The position numbers and the translations under genes were made by a program. A stretch of DNA of 64,000 nt, taken from contig NZ_CP082945.1 of assembly GCF_019933235.1 (NCBI RefSeq), positions 5,865,501 through 5,929,500 on the forward strand, in the 5' to 3' direction. Position 1 is the stretch's first letter, and each line of letters opens with the position of its first letter. The notes beneath the pieces were generated by a model. The model was not told the origin of the DNA. It searched no databases and was given only the letters and a program-made list of their open reading frames with translations. This stretch comes from Streptomyces angustmyceticus. GTDB lineage: Bacteria; Actinomycetota; Actinomycetes; Streptomycetales; Streptomycetaceae. Below, piece by piece: positions 27,140-35,208 of this stretch.

Positions 27140-27877
27140 ATGGGCCACTGGTGGTACCGCAACATCGTCGAGCCGGGGAAGCTGCCGCTGCTGCTGGCCC
27201 TCGCCTCCTTCGTGCTGACCTTCCTCGTGACCCGGGTCATCACCCGGCTGATCCGCGCGGGCCGGGGCCCGTTCCGCAACATCACCCCCGGCGGCGTCCA
27301 CGTCCACCACGTCGTGCCCGGGGTGATCCTCATGGTCCTGGGCGGATTCATCGCCCTCGCGGGCGGCCGGCGCGGCTTCGGCGCCGGGGTGGCCGCGGTG
27401 CTCTTCGGCATCGGAGTGGGCCTCGTCCTGGACGAGTTCGCGCTGATCCTCCACCTCGACGACGTGTACTGGACCGAGGAGGGGACCAAGAGCGTCGAGA
27501 TCGTCATCCTCACCGCGGCCCTGGTCGCCCTGATCCTCGCCGGGTTCCTGCCGTTCGGCGTCAACGAACTCGGCGCGGAGGAGGCCACCGACCGCTTCAC
27601 CGTCGTGCGGACCGTGGCCGTCAACTTCCTCTTCGCGCTCGTCGCGCTCACCAAGGGCAAGGGCCGGATCGCGGTCGTCGGGGTCTTCGTGCCGTTCGTG
27701 GCGCTCTTCGGCGCGATCCGGCTGGCCCGCCCCAACTCGCCCTGGGCCAGGCGCTTCTACCGCAAGCGCCCCAGGGCGCGGGCCCGCGCCCGGGTCCGCG
27801 CCTACCGTCACGACCGCCGCTGGTCGGCGCTGCGGCGCAAGGTCGGGCACGTCATCGGGGGTGCGCCCAGCCGGTGA
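27140..27877 (+). CDS. integral membrane protein, unknown function
   Basis: 245 residues. The N-terminus (MGHWWYRNIVEPGKLPLLLA) leads into at least five hydrophobic segments (~15-35, ~65-82, ~88-108, ~127-147, ~165-200). A conserved-looking loop has GGVHVHHVVPGV and LDEFALILHLDDVYW, with His and Asp residues that could bind a metal. The C-terminus is strongly basic (RKRPRARARARVRAYRHDRR). The ATG at 27140 has GGGGAG eight bases upstream. Its last 26 bp overlap the 3' end of the convergent membrane gene. Confidence 0.82.
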   Translation: MGHWWYRNIVEPGKLPLLLALASFVLTFLVTRVITRLIRAGRGPFRNITPGGVHVHHVVPGVILMVLGGFIALAGGRRGFGAGVAAVLFGIGVGLVLDEFALILHLDDVYWTEEGTKSVEIVILTAALVALILAGFLPFGVNELGAEEATDRFTVVRTVAVNFLFALVALTKGKGRIAVVGVFVPFVALFGAIRLARPNSPWARRFYRKRPRARARARVRAYRHDRRWSALRRKVGHVIGGAPSR

Positions 27878-28628
27878 CCGGCGCCACGGCCCCGCGCTCG
27901 CCCGGCCGCCACACCTCCCGCAGCGCACACAGCACCAGCACCGCCAGCACCGCCGCGACGTGCTCCTTGCCCGCCAGGTTGCTCTTGATGGACACCACCT
28001 CGACGACCATCGCCACGGCGACCGCGGCGCAGGTGAACCAGGCGCGGTAGCGCCAGCACACGAACACCGCCAGCCCCACCACCGCCGCCGACGGCCCGGT
28101 GTCGATCACGTACTTGTCCGAATCGGGCAGCCCCAGGGGGCTCACCGGGCCGATCCAGATGCCGATCCGCGCGTACATCGTCCCGGCGAGCGTGGCGAGG
28201 TAGGCGACCAGCAGGGTCTGCCGCCGGCCGACGCAGATCTCCGCGATCCCGAAGACCACCAGGATCTGCGCCAGCGCCCCCCACACCGGAAGGTCCAGCG
28301 CCGGGACGAACAGCGACAGCGGGGTGCGCAGCAGCGCCAGCCACAGGTGCTCCCAGGCCTGGATGGAGCCGACGTTCTGGACCGCGTGGTAGCCCCAGGT
28401 CTGGTTCTGCACGAAGTGGAAGACCAGGGTCAGGCCCACCGCGGTGAGCGTCACCGGAATCGCCCGCAGCCTGGCCGTGACCAGCGAGGAGCCGACCATG
28501 CGCAGCAGCGGGCCCCACTCCGCGCGCGCGGCGCGGCCCAGCGCGGACGCCTCCCGCCGCCCCGGCACCACTCCTTCCCGCCGCCCCGGCACCACTCCTT
28601 CCCGCCGCCCCGCCCCAGCAGTACTCAT
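27852..28628 (-). CDS. integral membrane protein downstream of an MprF-like gene
   Basis: 258 residues. The N-terminus holds an 8-residue tandem repeat (RREGVVPG twice) produced by a 24-bp DNA repeat. Then six or so hydrophobic segments follow, with LVFHFVQNQTWGYHAVQN and IGIWIGPVSPLGLPDSDKYV (rhomboid-like in general shape, no catalytic motif that I trust). The ATG at 28628 overlaps the stop of the MprF-like gene by four bases (ATGA), so the two are translationally coupled and probably act together at the membrane. It overlaps the convergent gene's end by 26 bp. Confidence 0.82.
   Translation of the reverse strand: MSTAGAGRREGVVPGRREGVVPGRREASALGRAARAEWGPLLRMVGSSLVTARLRAIPVTLTAVGLTLVFHFVQNQTWGYHAVQNVGSIQAWEHLWLALLRTPLSLFVPALDLPVWGALAQILVVFGIAEICVGRRQTLLVAYLATLAGTMYARIGIWIGPVSPLGLPDSDKYVIDTGPSAAVVGLAVFVCWRYRAWFTCAAVAVAMVVEVVSIKSNLAGKEHVAAVLAVLVLCALREVWRPGERGAVAPVTGWAHPR
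28552..28611. repeat. 24-bp in-frame tandem repeat, 2.5 units
   Basis: The unit TCCCGCCGCCCCGGCACCAC plus TCCT is repeated twice and then partly. It is a multiple of three and encodes repeated REGVVPGR near the N-terminus of the membrane protein, so copy number may vary between strains without breaking the frame. Confidence 0.85.
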
Positions 28629-30388
28629 CTGGCCTTCTCCAGGTGCTTGCGGTTCAGCCACTTGGGCAGACCGGGGGCTTCCAGAAAGCCTTCCGCACGG
28701 CCGGCGGCGATTCCGATGCGCAGCAGATCGGTGCTCTTTTCGAAGAGCAGGTACCGCGGCTCCCAGATCGGCCGGTATTTCGCATTGGCGCGATAGAGCG
28801 ATTCGATTTGCCACCACCGGGAGAAGAAGCTGAGCAGTGAGCGCCACAGGCGCAGCACCGGGCCCGCGCCGAGCCGCGATCCACGTTCGAAGACGGAACG
28901 GAACATCGCGAAGTTGAGCGAGAGCTGAGTGATCTCCACCTCCTTCGCCCGCTGGATCAGCTCCAGCACCATGAACTCCATCAGCCCGTTCTCGGAGTTC
29001 CTCTCCCGCCGCATCAGATCCAGCGAGAGCCCCTTCTCGCCCCAGGGCACGAAGCTCAGCAGCGCCCGCAGCTCGCCCGCTGCCCCGTCCGTGCCGCCGT
29101 CCCGGCATTCGAGCATCACGCAGCGCCCGTCACCCGGGTCGCCGAGCCGGCCCAGCGCCATCGAGAACCCGCGCTCGGTCTCCCCGTCGCGCCAGTCGTC
29201 GGCCAGCTCCAGCAGCCGCGCCAGCTCCGCCGCGGGGATGTCCTCGTGGCGCCGGACGGTGACCGTGTAGCCGGCCCGCTTGATGCGGTTGTAGGCCTGC
29301 CGCACGGTGCGCATCGCCCGGCCGTCGAGGGTGAACTCCGCGGTGTCCACGATCGCTTCGTCGCCGAGCTCCAGCGCGTCCAGGCCGTGCCGGGCGTAGA
29401 CCGTGCCGCCCTCCTCGCTCGCGCCCATCACCGCGGGCGCCCAGCCGTGCTCCCGCGCCTCGGCCAGCCACACCTCGATCGCCCCGGGCCACGCCTCGGG
29501 GTCCCCCAGCGGGTCGCCGGAGGCCAGCGACACCCCGCCCACGACGCGGTAGGCGACGGCCGCCTTGCCGCTGGGGGAGAAGAGCACGCTCTTGTCGCGG
29601 CGCAGCGCGAAGTAGCCCAGCGAATCGCGGTCGCCGTGCCGCGCCAGGAGCGCGCGCAGCCGCTCCTCGTCGTCCTCGCCGAGCGCCTCGGTGCTGCGCA
29701 CCGACCGGAACGCCGCCCACAGCACCGCGACCAGCAGCAGCGTGCTGAGCACGTTGATGGTGACGTTGACCCAGTTCGGGGTGGCGATCTCCGGGAACGC
29801 GCGGTCGTCGGCGGCCAGCGACACCAGCCGCATCAGGCCGTAGCGCCAGCGCTGCACGAACGTCGAGGCGTCCCCGGCGGTGTTGGTGACGGTCACCAGC
29901 AGCGCGGCGAGCAGCGAGGCGCCCAGCAGACCGCCGGCCGCGACCACCGCCGCCAGCTTCGGGTTCGCGCGGTCGCCCTTCGCGGAGAACTCGCGGCGCC
30001 CGGCGATCAGCGCGGCGGCGAACAGCACGGTCAGCGCCAGCGACACCCAGTTCTGCACGGGGGCGCGGAACTCGGGGGCCACCGCCATCCCGAATCCGAA
30101 GACCAGCGCCAGCAGCCCGGACAGCACCAGATTCAGAATCCAGGCCGCCCGCTTGCGCCGCCGCAGGGTCACCGACAGGAAGAGCGAGAAGGCGCCGGAG
30201 GCGAACCCCGCCGTCAGCAGATACGGAGTAAAGAATTCCGCGATGTTGTGCCGGCGGATGTCATTGCCGAACGACACCCATACCGCGCTCAGGAAATTGA
30301 TGAACGTGACCGTGCGCAGATACCAGATGCCGAATGCGGCGCCGCGCTGTGACCACGGGCCGCGGGGGCGGTCTTCGTCCGGACTCAA
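28625..30388 (-). CDS. MprF-like phosphatidylglycerol lysyltransferase-domain protein
   Basis: 587 residues. Six to seven transmembrane helices occupy ~20-240, followed by a cytosolic GNAT-like DUF2156 domain (~250-560) with the family motifs GYFALRRDKSVLFSPSGKA, YRVVGGVSLASGDPLGD and LMEFMVLELIQRAKE. Family members attach aminoacyl groups to phosphatidylglycerol or act as related transferases, altering surface charge. The helix count is lower than in staphylococcal MprF, so flippase activity is uncertain. The start is TTG at 30388 with GGGAG seven bases upstream. Coupled by a four-base overlap to the next membrane gene. Confidence 0.88.
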   Translation of the reverse strand: MSPDEDRPRGPWSQRGAAFGIWYLRTVTFINFLSAVWVSFGNDIRRHNIAEFFTPYLLTAGFASGAFSLFLSVTLRRRKRAAWILNLVLSGLLALVFGFGMAVAPEFRAPVQNWVSLALTVLFAAALIAGRREFSAKGDRANPKLAAVVAAGGLLGASLLAALLVTVTNTAGDASTFVQRWRYGLMRLVSLAADDRAFPEIATPNWVNVTINVLSTLLLVAVLWAAFRSVRSTEALGEDDEERLRALLARHGDRDSLGYFALRRDKSVLFSPSGKAAVAYRVVGGVSLASGDPLGDPEAWPGAIEVWLAEAREHGWAPAVMGASEEGGTVYARHGLDALELGDEAIVDTAEFTLDGRAMRTVRQAYNRIKRAGYTVTVRRHEDIPAAELARLLELADDWRDGETERGFSMALGRLGDPGDGRCVMLECRDGGTDGAAGELRALLSFVPWGEKGLSLDLMRRERNSENGLMEFMVLELIQRAKEVEITQLSLNFAMFRSVFERGSRLGAGPVLRLWRSLLSFFSRWWQIESLYRANAKYRPIWEPRYLLFEKSTDLLRIGIAAGRAEGFLEAPGLPKWLNRKHLEKAR

Positions 30389-30532
30389 GCGATGTCTCCC
30401 ATAAAACGTGTAAAGCGCGATCTTATGGGGAGCCGCCGGTGGCCCGGTACGGGCAGGAAGTGGTGAGCGCCCCGGCAGGGCGCTCGTCCGGTCGCTTCGT
30501 CCGCCGGCCGGCCGGGGCGGGCCGGCGGCGGA

Positions 30533-31579
30533 TCAGTCGCGTACGGGCAGTTCCGCCGCCAGGGACGCGGCCGCCTGCACCAGCGGCAGGGCGAGCAGCG
30601 CCCCCGTCCCCTCTCCGGCAGTGACGCCGTGGTCGAGCAGAGGGTTGAGCGCGATCCGGTCCAGCGCCTTCGCCTGCGCCGGCTCCCCGCTCGCCTGCCC
30701 GGCCACCCACCAGTCCGGCGCCCGGAACGCCACCCGCTGCGCCACCAGCGCACACGCCGCCGAGACCACCCCGTCCAGGATCACGGGAGTACGGCGCACC
30801 GCGCTCTGCAGCAGGAAACCGGTCATCGCGGTCAGGTCCGCGCCGCCGACCGTGGCCAGCAGCTCCAGCTGGTCGCCGAGCACCGGCCGGGCCCGCCGCA
30901 GCGCGTCGCGGATCGCCGCGCACTTGCGCATCCAGGCCAGGTCGTCGATGGGGGCGCCGCCCCGCCCGGTGACCACCGAGGCGTCCGTGCCGCACAGCGC
31001 GGCGATCAGCGTGCTCGCCGCGGTCGTCCCGCCGACGCTCAGATCGCCCAGCACCACCAGGTCGGTACCGGCGTCCGCCTCCTCGTCCGCGAGCGCCGTG
31101 CCGGTGCGGAACGCCGCCTCGGCCTCCTCGGCCGTCAGCGCGTCCTCGATGTCGATCCGCCCCGAACCGCGCCGCACCCGGTAGCGGGTGACGTCCTCCG
31201 GCAGTTCCTCCGGGTCGCAGTCCACCGCCAGGTCCACCACGCGCAGCTGCGCCCCGGCCCGCCGGGCCAGCACCGCCGCCGGGCTCGCCCCGTCCAGCAC
31301 GGCCCGTACGAGGTCCTTGGCGCCGCCGGCCGGCCGGGCCGACACCCCGAGCGAGGCCACCCCGTGATCGCCCGCGAACAGCACGGCCCGCGCCCGCTCG
31401 ACGGGACGCACCGGAACCTGCTGCTGTGCGGCGGCCAGCCAGTCACCCAGCTCGTCGAGGCGGCCGAGCGCGCCCGGCGGCACGGCCAGCCGCGCCCGCC
31501 GCTCCTCGGCGTCACGGCGCACCCCGCCGTCGGGGCGCTCGATCAGGTGGGCGAAGTCGTCGAGGTTCAAGGCGCTCAT
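30533..31579 (-). CDS. cobT: nicotinate-nucleotide-dimethylbenzimidazole phosphoribosyltransferase (CobT)
   Basis: Activates the lower ligand of cobalamin by making alpha-ribazole phosphate; 348 residues. Visible motifs include ALGRLDELGDWLA, LFAGDHGVASLGVSA, LGDLSVGGTTAAS, VILDGVVSAACALVA and, near the end, NPLLDHGVTAGEGTGALLA with the catalytic Glu. The ATG at 31579 has no strong ribosome site but matches the family start. It follows the methyltransferase and CobU-fusion genes on the same strand with 16- and 62-bp gaps, a probable operon. Confidence 0.95.
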   Translation of the reverse strand: MSALNLDDFAHLIERPDGGVRRDAEERRARLAVPPGALGRLDELGDWLAAAQQQVPVRPVERARAVLFAGDHGVASLGVSARPAGGAKDLVRAVLDGASPAAVLARRAGAQLRVVDLAVDCDPEELPEDVTRYRVRRGSGRIDIEDALTAEEAEAAFRTGTALADEEADAGTDLVVLGDLSVGGTTAASTLIAALCGTDASVVTGRGGAPIDDLAWMRKCAAIRDALRRARPVLGDQLELLATVGGADLTAMTGFLLQSAVRRTPVILDGVVSAACALVAQRVAFRAPDWWVAGQASGEPAQAKALDRIALNPLLDHGVTAGEGTGALLALPLVQAAASLAAELPVRD

Positions 31580-31595
31580 TGGGCGCAGATTACCG

Positions 31596-32345
31596 TCAAC
31601 TCACCGGTGACGAGGCGTGCCGGGGGGAACGGGCCGGCGCGAACCGGACCTCGGCCACCAGCGGCGTCAGCGCGCGCAGCACCGGGAGACGGCCCGCCCG
31701 CCACATCAGCCGGGCCGGCAGACCGCCCGCCGCGGCGCACCGCGGCGACGCCGGCACCGGGCCGAGTTCGCGCACCGCCTCGATGCCCGGGTGCACCCCG
31801 GCCACCCGCGGCAGTTGGGCACGGTCCAGCGCCCAGCGCACCGGATCCGGCCCCCGGCCGCCCGCCGCGGCGGCCCGGCGGGCCAGCGCCCCCGCCAGTC
31901 GTGGCAGGGCGTCAAAGACCAGCACCCCGCCGGGAAACCGCTCCGCACAGGCCGCCAGCAGCGCGCGCACCGCGGGCGGCGGCAGCCGCATCAGCACCCC
32001 GGGCGCAGTGACCACGACCCCGCGCCACGGCTCCGGCACCGCGTCCAGCCAGCCGGGATCGGTCACCGCGCAGGCGACCGTGCGGTGCCGGGCGCCGTCC
32101 GGGAGCAGCATCCGGCGGGCCGCCGCGGTCCGCGGGGGCACCACCGTCAGCCAGGTGAGCCGCCCGTTGTCCAGCCGCCAGAAGCCGGTGCCGAGCCCCT
32201 CGCCGAGCGCGACCACCGTCGCCCGCGGCCACCGCTCCAGGTAGGCGCGTACGGCCGCGTCGAAGAGCCGCCCGCGCCCGCTCGGCTCCCGGGCCGCGCC
32301 CCACCCGCCCGGCGCTTCGGATGCGGTCCGCTCGGATTCGGTCAC
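31596..32345 (-). CDS. class I SAM-dependent methyltransferase-like protein
   Basis: 249 residues. The motif ATVVALGEGLGTGFWRLDNG resembles the SAM-binding loop of the leucine carboxyl methyltransferase/TcmP group, with WLTVVPPRTAAARRMLLPDG downstream as the acidic-strand region. It sits between cobU and cobT in one direction with short gaps, which suggests a part in corrinoid metabolism, but it is not a known cobalamin pathway methyltransferase. GTG start at 32345. Substrate cannot be assigned. Confidence 0.75.
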   Translation of the reverse strand: MTESERTASEAPGGWGAAREPSGRGRLFDAAVRAYLERWPRATVVALGEGLGTGFWRLDNGRLTWLTVVPPRTAAARRMLLPDGARHRTVACAVTDPGWLDAVPEPWRGVVVTAPGVLMRLPPPAVRALLAACAERFPGGVLVFDALPRLAGALARRAAAAGGRGPDPVRWALDRAQLPRVAGVHPGIEAVRELGPVPASPRCAAAGGLPARLMWRAGRLPVLRALTPLVAEVRFAPARSPRHASSPVS

Positions 32346-32407
32346 GGGTCAAGAGCACCCGGCGCCGCGCCCCCGGGCAAGCGGACACGGGCCCCGCCGG
32401 GCATCCG

Positions 32408-33739
32408 TCATCCGCGCAGCGCAAGCGCCTGGCCCGCGACGACCAGCAGCACCTGCTCGCACTCCGCGGCGAACGCCGCGTTCAGCCGCCCCAGTTCGTC
32501 GCGGAACCGGCGGCCCGCCGCGGTCGCCGGGACCACCCCGGAACCGACCTCGTTGCTCACCGCCACCACCGGCCGGTGCGTCTCCCGCACCGCCGCCACC
32601 AGCGCGTCGGTCCGCTCGCGCAGCGCCTGCCGGCCGCCCGCCTCCCAGGTCGCGTCGTCCCACGCCCCGACCTCGTCCATCACCTGCGTCAGCCACAGCG
32701 CCAGACAGTCGATGAGCAGCGGCGACACCCCCGTCGGGCGGCCGCCGCCGAGGCGCGCCCCGGGCCCGTGGCCCTCCTCGTCCGTCCAGGCGGCCGGCTC
32801 CGCCGCGGCTTCCCACTCCGGACCCGGGACCAGCAGCGGCACCAGGTCGCAGGTCTCGACGGTGCGCCAGCTGCCGGGACGCCGCTCGCGGTGCAGCGCG
32901 ACCCGGTGCGCCCAGTCCTCGTCGCCGTCCCGGGTGCCCCCGGTGGCCACGTACACCACGTCCGGGAAGGCCGCGAGCCGCCGCTCCGCCTCCACCGACT
33001 TGCCGCTGCGCGCCCCGCCCAGCACCAGGGTCCGCCGCGGCAGGTCCGGCACCGCGTGGAACTCCCCGACCAGCAGCGTGCTGCCGTCCGCCACCGCGCG
33101 GGCCCCCGCCGCCGCCAGCCTGCGGTGCAGCTCGGGACCCGGCGGCACCTGGTGGTCGAGGTGCACCGCGACCACGTCCGTCGCCGCGTCGACCGCGCCG
33201 CTCGCCCGCAGCCTGGCCAGCGCGTCGGGCCGCGCCAGGACGTCCAGCAGCACCAGGTCGTACGGCGGGGCGCCGCCCGGACCCCCGTCACCGCCGCCCG
33301 CCGGCCGGCCGCCGTTGCCCAGTCCGGCCGGCGCCGCGCCCGGCGGCAGGTACAGCAGCCGCTCGCCGTCGGCGCCGGAGATCTCGTAGCCGGTGCCCGG
33401 GACGTCCACCGCGGTGGCCCTCACCCGGTGCCCGTCGAGCAGCGCCAGCTCCCGCCCGTCCGCGACCCGGGCCGGCTGTGGCAGTCCGGCGGGCACCTCC
33501 ATCACCGGGCCGTCGTGCGGATGCGAGAGCAGCACCTGCCGTACGCCCGCCAGCGACCGGCCGGCCCGGGCGGCGGCGAAGGCCGGGCCCGGCGTCAGGT
33601 CGATCATCAGCGCGCCGTCGACGAGCAGCGCGGTCGCCGCCCGCGCCTCGTCGCCGACGGCGGTCGCGCAGGCGGCACACGGGCAGCCGGGGCGCGGCAG
33701 CCCCTGCGGGGCCCCGGTGCCGAGGAGAGTCACATCCAC
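32408..33739 (-). CDS. cobU: MBL-fold/CobU fusion, adenosylcobinamide kinase-guanylyltransferase
   Basis: 443 residues in two parts. Residues ~1-245 resemble a metallo-beta-lactamase-fold domain (VTLLGTGAPQGLPRPGC, CPCAAC, LLSHPHDGPVM, LLVGEFHAV), though the full HxHxDH zinc motif is reduced to HPHDG. Residues ~250-443 are CobU: Walker A in LVLGGARSGKSVEAE, then TRDGDEDWAHRVALHRERR containing the guanylylated His, and a VSNEVGSGVVP signature. It phosphorylates and guanylylates adenosylcobinamide. The GTG at 33739 is chosen from the beta-strand start VDVTLLGTG. First gene of the cobU-methyltransferase-cobT group. Confidence 0.92.
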   Translation of the reverse strand: MDVTLLGTGAPQGLPRPGCPCAACATAVGDEARAATALLVDGALMIDLTPGPAFAAARAGRSLAGVRQVLLSHPHDGPVMEVPAGLPQPARVADGRELALLDGHRVRATAVDVPGTGYEISGADGERLLYLPPGAAPAGLGNGGRPAGGGDGGPGGAPPYDLVLLDVLARPDALARLRASGAVDAATDVVAVHLDHQVPPGPELHRRLAAAGARAVADGSTLLVGEFHAVPDLPRRTLVLGGARSGKSVEAERRLAAFPDVVYVATGGTRDGDEDWAHRVALHRERRPGSWRTVETCDLVPLLVPGPEWEAAAEPAAWTDEEGHGPGARLGGGRPTGVSPLLIDCLALWLTQVMDEVGAWDDATWEAGGRQALRERTDALVAAVRETHRPVVAVSNEVGSGVVPATAAGRRFRDELGRLNAAFAAECEQVLLVVAGQALALRG

Positions 33740-33900
33740 ACCGCCGAGTTTCTCGCGTCCGTCCCGGGCGGGCGCGGCGGGGGCGGACTCGACACGGCCG
33801 TTAGGCTGCCGATCAGCACGGAAGCACGGCACCGCGGGGTGTGTCAGGTCGCGCCCCGCGGTGGCACAGATTCGTACCCGGTGGGATCCAGGAGGCGCAC

Positions 33901-34116
33901 ATGGCGTGGACGTGGCGGTTCGAGAAGGCCGACGGTTCGGAGGCGGCGCCGGCCGTGCAACCGGAGGAGTTCACCACCCAGGGCGACGCGGAGTCCTGGA
34001 TCGGCGAGGAGTGGAAGGCCCTCCTGGAGGGCGGCGTCGACCAGGTCAGGCTCTTCGAGGACGGCACCGAGATCTACCCGGGCCCCATGAGCCTGCACGC
34101 GGACGCGGAGGGCTGA
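33901..34116 (+). CDS. small conserved Streptomyces protein, 71 aa
   Basis: Begins MAWTWRFEKADGSE; the middle has EEFTTQGDAESWIGEEWKAL and the end GGVDQVRLFEDGTEIYPGPM. It is compact, acidic and soluble, with no signal peptide. AGGAGG lies five bases before the ATG, the best ribosome site in this region, which argues strongly for translation. I recall close relatives in many actinobacteria, none with a known role. It is divergent from cobU and followed by a perfect hairpin terminator. Confidence 0.88.
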   Translation: MAWTWRFEKADGSEAAPAVQPEEFTTQGDAESWIGEEWKALLEGGVDQVRLFEDGTEIYPGPMSLHADAEG

Positions 34117-34145
34117 GCCCCGACGACGCGGCGGGGCACCGAACG

Positions 34146-34181
34146 ACGTGTGGCCGGGCCCGTTCGGGCCCGGCCACACGT
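34146..34181 (+). terminator. perfect 17-bp hairpin after the 71-aa gene
   Basis: ACGTGTGGCCGGGCCCG and its exact complement around TT, 30 bp past the stop. It may also serve the convergent DUF3043 gene. Confidence 0.9.
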
Positions 34182-34229
34182 CACAAAGCATCCCGCCGCG
34201 CCGGCGCGTCACCACGACGGCGAGGGGCT

Positions 34230-34260
34230 GGGGGCACCTCCCAGCGTTGGCCGGGGGAGG
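34230..34260. repeat. dispersed intergenic repeat GGGGGCACCTCCC...GGGGGAGG, copy 2
   Basis: Same ends and spacing as 16862-16893; inner sequence CAGCGTTGGCC replaces CGGCCGAAGGCT. Lies between the hairpin terminator and the DUF3043 gene end. Confidence 0.65.
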
Positions 34261-34296
34261 AACGACCGGCCGCCGCAACCCCCGCGTACGACACGG

Positions 34297-34893
34297 CTAC
34301 GGCCGCTGCCCCCGCTTCACCTGCGGCTTGGGCAGCCTCAGCCGCCGCATCTGCAGCGTGCGCATCACCGCGTACGCCTTCACGCCCTTGAGGTTCTCGT
34401 TCGGGAAGCGCTCCTGCAGCCGCTTGCCGAGCCGGAACCAGATCAGCACCGAGTCGAGCACGATCAGCACGATGATCACGAGCCACAGCAGCAGCGCGAT
34501 GCTCTGGATGGACGGCACCCGGATCATGGTGAGCACCAGGATCACCACGGCCATCGGCAGGAAGAACTCGGCGACGCACCAGCGGGAGTCGACGAAGTCC
34601 CGCGCGAACCGGCGCACGGGTCCCTTGTCGCGCACCGGCAGATACCGCTCGTCGCCGCTGGCCATCGCCTCGCGCTGGCGGGCCATGTCGGCGCGGCGGG
34701 CCTCGCGCTGGGCCTTCGCCGCGTCCTTGCGGTTGGCCGGCGTATGCGCGCGGGAGCGGCGCTGCGACTGCGCGTCGCTGCGTTTGGGCGTCGGGCGGCC
34801 CTTGGGGGCCTGCGGATCGCGGGGCTGCTGGGGCTGGTCCGCGGTCACCTTGGCGGTCGCGGCCTGCTCATCCTTCGAACGGCTTCGGAACAC
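34297..34893 (-). CDS. DUF3043 family membrane protein
   Basis: 198 residues. A long basic, disordered N-terminus (KDAAKAQREARRADMARQRE) leads to the family motif GDERYLPVRDKGPVRRFARDFVD and two transmembrane helices (~115-135 and ~138-158). The C-terminus is cytosolic and basic (RLRLPKPQVKRGQRP). The GTG at 34893 (VFRSRSKDEQ) is chosen because the frame upstream runs antisense through pspA without family similarity. Function is unknown; it is divergent from pspA, with 315 bp between. Confidence 0.88.
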   Translation of the reverse strand: MFRSRSKDEQAATAKVTADQPQQPRDPQAPKGRPTPKRSDAQSQRRSRAHTPANRKDAAKAQREARRADMARQREAMASGDERYLPVRDKGPVRRFARDFVDSRWCVAEFFLPMAVVILVLTMIRVPSIQSIALLLWLVIIVLIVLDSVLIWFRLGKRLQERFPNENLKGVKAYAVMRTLQMRRLRLPKPQVKRGQRP

Positions 34894-35208
34894 AACACCC
34901 AAGGGTACGTGCTCGGCGCGGGTGGGCCACGGTCCGACGGGGCACGATCCGGCAACGGAGCCCCGGGCACCCGGCGCCCGGCCGCGCCCACATCCCCGCC
35001 CTACCAGGACACAGCGGGCGGTGTACCCCTTGTCCGGACTCTCCCTACTCCTTGCGCGGGAGAGGACGGGCCGCCGATCGTCCTGGAGGAGGAGCGCATC
35101 CGGGCGCGAACAGTGCGGTAATGGAACCAGGGCCCGTACTGTGGGGTCTGTAGATGTGCTGGAGCCTAAGCCCGAGGTGACTCGGTCAGAAGGGGGCGCG
35201 CGAGGCCC
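34894..35208. other. gene-free stretch between DUF3043 and pspA
   Basis: 315 bp that must hold the two divergent promoters. I see no open frame, repeat or strong hairpin. The only motif I would point to is an ECF-like promoter at 35123-35150. Confidence 0.5.
35123..35150 (+). promoter_or_regulatory. possible ECF sigma promoter for pspA
   Basis: GGAACC, a 16-bp spacer and GGTCTG end 58 bp upstream of the pspA ATG. GGAAC is the -35 core of many streptomycete envelope-stress ECF promoters such as SigE. The -10 part is less characteristic, so this is tentative. Confidence 0.35.

Noticed and set aside
33740..33900. Possible cobalamin riboswitch before cobU
   Set aside because: No B12-box-like sequence or long structured leader is visible in the 160 bp before the cobU start.
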